Shown here piece by piece: positions 61,050 through 64,000 of a stretch of 64,000 bases of DNA (positions within the stretch are counted from its first letter, which is position 1; each line of letters starts with the position of its first letter). A program made the translations under genes and the position numbers. This DNA comes from Salinibacterium sp. UTAS2018 (GTDB lineage Bacteria > Actinomycetota > Actinomycetes > Actinomycetales > Microbacteriaceae): positions 2,046,001 through 2,110,000 of the forward strand of contig NZ_CP035375.1 of the NCBI RefSeq assembly GCF_004118935.1, in the 5' to 3' direction. A model generated the notes under the pieces. That model saw only the letters and a list, made by a program, of their open reading frames with translations, did no database searches and was not told the DNA's origin.

Positions 61050-62787
61050 CCAAATCGAAGCTTCCTCTAACAACGCTAATGGCGGTGCGGGTGACTTCTA
61101 TTGGCATCAGGCTAGGGATAGTTCGTTGACGCCTCGCGCGATCCAAATGTTTCAGATAGCGGCGAGACACGACGGCGAAGACTTCGACGCTGCCAAGCAT
61201 CTAATCGACGATGAGTACGCGACAATCACTGGAAATGTGTCCGAACGCCACGGAGGCAAGTTTCAAACCGCGATTCAAGCGTATCGAGAGACCGGGTGGA
61301 TCGCGGTCCATGAAGGAAAAATCAGTGTCACGGCTGCGGGGCATCAGGCTTTAGCTTTGCTCGGTGACCTGCCTAGCTTCCTTGGAGCGGTACCGCCGTT
61401 TCTTTTGGAGCTGCTGGCTAGATTTCAACTCAATAATCCGGAGAGGCCCACGGGCCGAGGTGAAGGCACCACGACGCTACGGGACTCCAGCGATATTTTC
61501 CCATACTGGACGATATGGAAGATAATGCGCGAATGTGATGACCGAGTCACGATCAAGGAGCTGCAGAGGTTTGTGTTCCGGCTTCATCGCCAGGAGGACA
61601 TTCAGGCAACGATTGAATCGATAAGGGAATTCCGTTCCAACGCGAACTCAGGTAAGACTGAGGCTGAGCTTGATTTGGTATTTCCTCCGCGGTTAACCGG
61701 TGCGAATGCCGAGCCTAAGTATTGGATGGGCCGAGCTGGAACACAGATCGGTCGCTTACCACCCCTTATAGAAAAGCCGGATAGCTCGACCTACCAATTC
61801 AACCGATATTACTTACCGATGATCGATGCGGTACTGGCGAACGAACCCGTCTTCCAGGAGGCGTTGTCGGCGGAGAGCTGGATGGCAGATTTTGGTCGCC
61901 CAGTAGATCTAGAGCCTGCTGCCGGCGATTCGAACGGCCGTAGCAAACCCACTGACGAAAGTGAGCAGATCGACGTCGGAATCGATGACGACGATGCCCT
62001 TGCGCTTGAAGTGGAACAACTGATTAAGGATGGTTCTCGGTCCTTCCTGCTTACGGGGCCGCCAGGTACTAGTAAGTCTTGGTACGCGCGACAGCTTGCC
62101 AGCAGAATCGTCAGTGGAAACGCTGCACAGATTCGGCTTGTGCAATTTCACGCATCGTATGGGTATGAGGACTTCATGGAGGGCTTCGTGCCCGAACTGG
62201 TTCCTGGGCAACAACTTCCAAGTTTTGTGAGGCAATGGAAGGTCTTCGCGGAAGTCTGCAGGCTAGCGGAAAACGGCGAGATGGCTGTCTTGGTAATCGA
62301 TGAATTCAGCCGTGGAGATGCGGGTCGCATCTTTGGTGAGGCTCTTACATATATGGAACCAGATTACCGGGATAAGCCTTTTCGACTGTCGTCGGGCAGA
62401 ACTCTATCAATACCCGCAAATCTCGTCATCATCGCCACGATGAATCCTAATGACCGCTCAGTTTCAGCGATTGATGTGGCTATGCAACGACGTTTCGAAG
62501 TTATACAGATGAAGCCGGATTCTAAAATTCTCAAGGATTTGCTCGCTATGAATGGAGTCAGTGATGAACTGGTCGATAGAGTTCTAGTTTTTTTCAATGT
62601 GTGCCAAGAGGTAATGCCGCACGGAGGCCTGGGCCATGCGTACTTTATGGCGGTGAGAGACGAGGATAGCCTTCAGCGGCTCTGGGATTACAAACTCTCA
62701 CCCTTGTTCGAGCAAGAGCTGAAATACGTTCCAGAAGATCTGGAGCGGATATCTCTGGCGTTCAACACCATGATCGCCGGATGGTAA
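61042..62787 (+). CDS. McrB-type AAA+ GTPase of a restriction system
   Basis: A 581-residue protein. AAGGAGAG lies just before its ATG. The C-terminal AAA+ domain has Walker A GPPGTSKS (339-346), Walker B VLVIDEFSR (Asp420, Glu421) and the McrB guanine-binding motif MNPNDRS (467-473), which makes it GTP- rather than ATP-specific. The N-terminal ~270 residues should bind DNA; they do not match the E. coli McrB methyl-cytosine domain that I can recognise and contain a winged-helix-like beginning (about 90-170). Stop and next ATG overlap by one base (TAATG), so McrB and McrC are coupled. Confidence 0.88.
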   Translation: MPDQIEASSNNANGGAGDFYWHQARDSSLTPRAIQMFQIAARHDGEDFDAAKHLIDDEYATITGNVSERHGGKFQTAIQAYRETGWIAVHEGKISVTAAGHQALALLGDLPSFLGAVPPFLLELLARFQLNNPERPTGRGEGTTTLRDSSDIFPYWTIWKIMRECDDRVTIKELQRFVFRLHRQEDIQATIESIREFRSNANSGKTEAELDLVFPPRLTGANAEPKYWMGRAGTQIGRLPPLIEKPDSSTYQFNRYYLPMIDAVLANEPVFQEALSAESWMADFGRPVDLEPAAGDSNGRSKPTDESEQIDVGIDDDDALALEVEQLIKDGSRSFLLTGPPGTSKSWYARQLASRIVSGNAAQIRLVQFHASYGYEDFMEGFVPELVPGQQLPSFVRQWKVFAEVCRLAENGEMAVLVIDEFSRGDAGRIFGEALTYMEPDYRDKPFRLSSGRTLSIPANLVIIATMNPNDRSVSAIDVAMQRRFEVIQMKPDSKILKDLLAMNGVSDELVDRVLVFFNVCQEVMPHGGLGHAYFMAVRDEDSLQRLWDYKLSPLFEQELKYVPEDLERISLAFNTMIAGW

Positions 62788-64000
62788 TGACTCGTCCCAT
62801 CGAGTATTTAGACGTCGTCGAGCGCGGCGAGATTGTTGTCGAAGACGAGAGACATGTAAGTGCGCTCTTAGCGCTTGGGCCAGAGTTTGAGGAAAGACAA
62901 TATTTTGCGATTCGGGTTCGTCGAGGGAAGTTCTTCCTAACAGCGGGCAAATACGTCGGGATTATTCCGATTGGTCGCTATTTAGTCCTTCGAGTCTCAA
63001 CCAAAGTTTCCACCACGCAGCTTATCCAGATTCTTACTCTGGCTGAACAGCCGCCGTTGCTCATCAGTTTGCTCGAACGCGCCTATGGGCAAGGCTCGGA
63101 TCTCAGCATGTTGGAGTTACTAGTTCGTGCGTTTCACCGTGAGTTGGCGACGTTGTTCCGACTCGGACCGATTCGTGAGTACACGAGGACACTGGGCGAA
63201 GGCCAGACGGTGCGCGGGCGTGCACTTCCAGGAGAGACTATTTCCAAGTTTTGGCCCAAAGCAAGTTTTGATCGAGTTATGTTCGAATATTTCGACTTCA
63301 GCCCTCAAAATCATCTGAATCAAGCGCTGGAATATGCGTTATGGCTCTCGCAACGGGTGTATCCGAAGGTATCTTCAAACCCAGATGCTGGTGTGATGCA
63401 AGACCTATCTGATGCACACCAAGTCTTCGGATCGATTCAACCCGATCGCAGTCGGGCGTTCCTGCCATCGCTGAGGCGCCACCTGCAAGAGAAACCTTCG
63501 GACGAGCCATTCGTGTCGTTCCGTCCACTGCTTACACTTTCGCTCATGCTCTTGGATGAAATAGGGGTGAACTTGGAGAGTGACTCCGCTGCCGATGTTG
63601 ACTTGGCGCCCATGGTCGTCGACATGGAAGAGGTGTTTCAAAACATGCTCTTTCACACGCTCGCAACCAGAGCGAAAATGTTTCAAGGATTTGAGTGTTG
63701 GGACACAGCTAAAAGTCACCAGAGGCCGCTGCTCAGTTCGCGCGATCGTAGCTTGCCCGATGGATTTAGATCAATAGCTTCGAATAGACCAGCGAAGCCA
63801 GATCTGACGTTCGCATTGAACGGAGTGCCGGTTATCGTGGGCGACGCCAAGTACAAATCGAGCCGCGACATTCACGACGTTTATCAAGCAGTGGCGCACG
63901 CCGGCGCCTATGGGGCGAGGGATATATTGCTTGTCTACCCCACCGAAGGAGCAGATAAAGTCATTGAATTTACGAGCCATGGTTATATTGGCGATGTAGG
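62787..64000 (+). CDS. McrC-family nuclease subunit (3' end beyond window)
   Basis: The frame from ATG 62787 is open to the end of the window: 404 residues without a stop. The chain begins MTRPIEYLDVVERGEIVVED. The C-terminal half holds the PD-(D/E)xK nuclease signature PDLTF...VIVGDAKYK (Asp, Asp, Lys) about residues 340-360, as in McrC. It cleaves DNA in complex with McrB. The start overlaps the McrB stop. Low GC and non-host codon use match its two partners. Confidence 0.85.
   Translation, partial: MTRPIEYLDVVERGEIVVEDERHVSALLALGPEFEERQYFAIRVRRGKFFLTAGKYVGIIPIGRYLVLRVSTKVSTTQLIQILTLAEQPPLLISLLERAYGQGSDLSMLELLVRAFHRELATLFRLGPIREYTRTLGEGQTVRGRALPGETISKFWPKASFDRVMFEYFDFSPQNHLNQALEYALWLSQRVYPKVSSNPDAGVMQDLSDAHQVFGSIQPDRSRAFLPSLRRHLQEKPSDEPFVSFRPLLTLSLMLLDEIGVNLESDSAADVDLAPMVVDMEEVFQNMLFHTLATRAKMFQGFECWDTAKSHQRPLLSSRDRSLPDGFRSIASNRPAKPDLTFALNGVPVIVGDAKYKSSRDIHDVYQAVAHAGAYGARDILLVYPTEGADKVIEFTSHGYIGDV

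Overview
The window is high-GC actinobacterial chromosome. A type III PKS/alkylresorcinol locus, NucS instead of MutS/MutL, a coproporphyrin-dependent heme pathway (HemQ), an MglA/roadblock module and many GTG starts with 4-bp ATGA/GTGA overlaps fit the order Micrococcales, most likely a Microbacteriaceae member. The family assignment is inference from gene content; no 16S or tRNA gene was seen. Base composition is even except in the decayed 15-22.5 kb segment and the restriction locus after 59.6 kb, both visibly richer in A/T.

Layout. 1-7.8 kb: end of a polysaccharide/uronate utilisation operon (two sugar ABC permeases, an SDR, two heparinase II/III-type lyases, a YesL-like protein, an MFS carrier). 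7.8-11.2 kb: a DoxX-like protein, then a T3PKS / ICMT-like methyltransferase / FAD oxidoreductase operon of the alkylresorcinol-quinone type. 11.3-14.9 kb: a lipoprotein and a MacAB-like exporter (peptidoglycan-binding adaptor, ATPase, FtsX-type permease). 14.9-23.1 kb: a decaying duplicated region with paralogous lipoproteins, a second copy of the permease 3' end, two secreted trypsin-like proteases (one interrupted by a stop codon), a small secreted two-cysteine protein and chimeric gene relics. 23.1-31.6 kb: a HAD phosphatase, NucS, two alpha/beta hydrolases, a Phd/RelE-like toxin-antitoxin pair, an MFS carrier, an M13 metallopeptidase and a beta-lactamase-fold protein. 31.6-34.1 kb: an MglA-like GTPase / roadblock / roadblock / DUF2510 module.

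34.4-45.3 kb is a nearly complete heme pathway: hemA divergent from hemE-hemY-hemQ-hemH-hemC-hemB-hemL, then three small envelope proteins and hemD. Gene order and the presence of hemQ show the coproporphyrin-dependent route. The hemQ and hemD leaders each fold into a hairpin that contains the ribosome binding site, and an iron-box-like palindrome precedes hemQ. 45.3-53.7 kb is housekeeping: DUF1304, an MDR oxidoreductase, phosphofructokinase, TrhO, small membrane proteins, an AlkA-like glycosylase, and an acyltransferase-like membrane protein coupled to a secreted PIG-L deacetylase.

53.7-59.0 kb is the most distinctive locus: an NrtR-type regulator faces ARPP-1, a RelA-type HD protein, an ADP-ribosylglycohydrolase fused to a dual-specificity-type phosphatase, and a PHP phosphoesterase. 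Two copies of a candidate operator lie in the divergent intergenic region. This looks like an NrtR-controlled NAD/ADP-ribose-derivative processing system. 59.6-64 kb: a DNA methyltransferase, McrB and McrC (McrC runs off the window), an McrBC-type restriction system with its own methylase that appears horizontally acquired.
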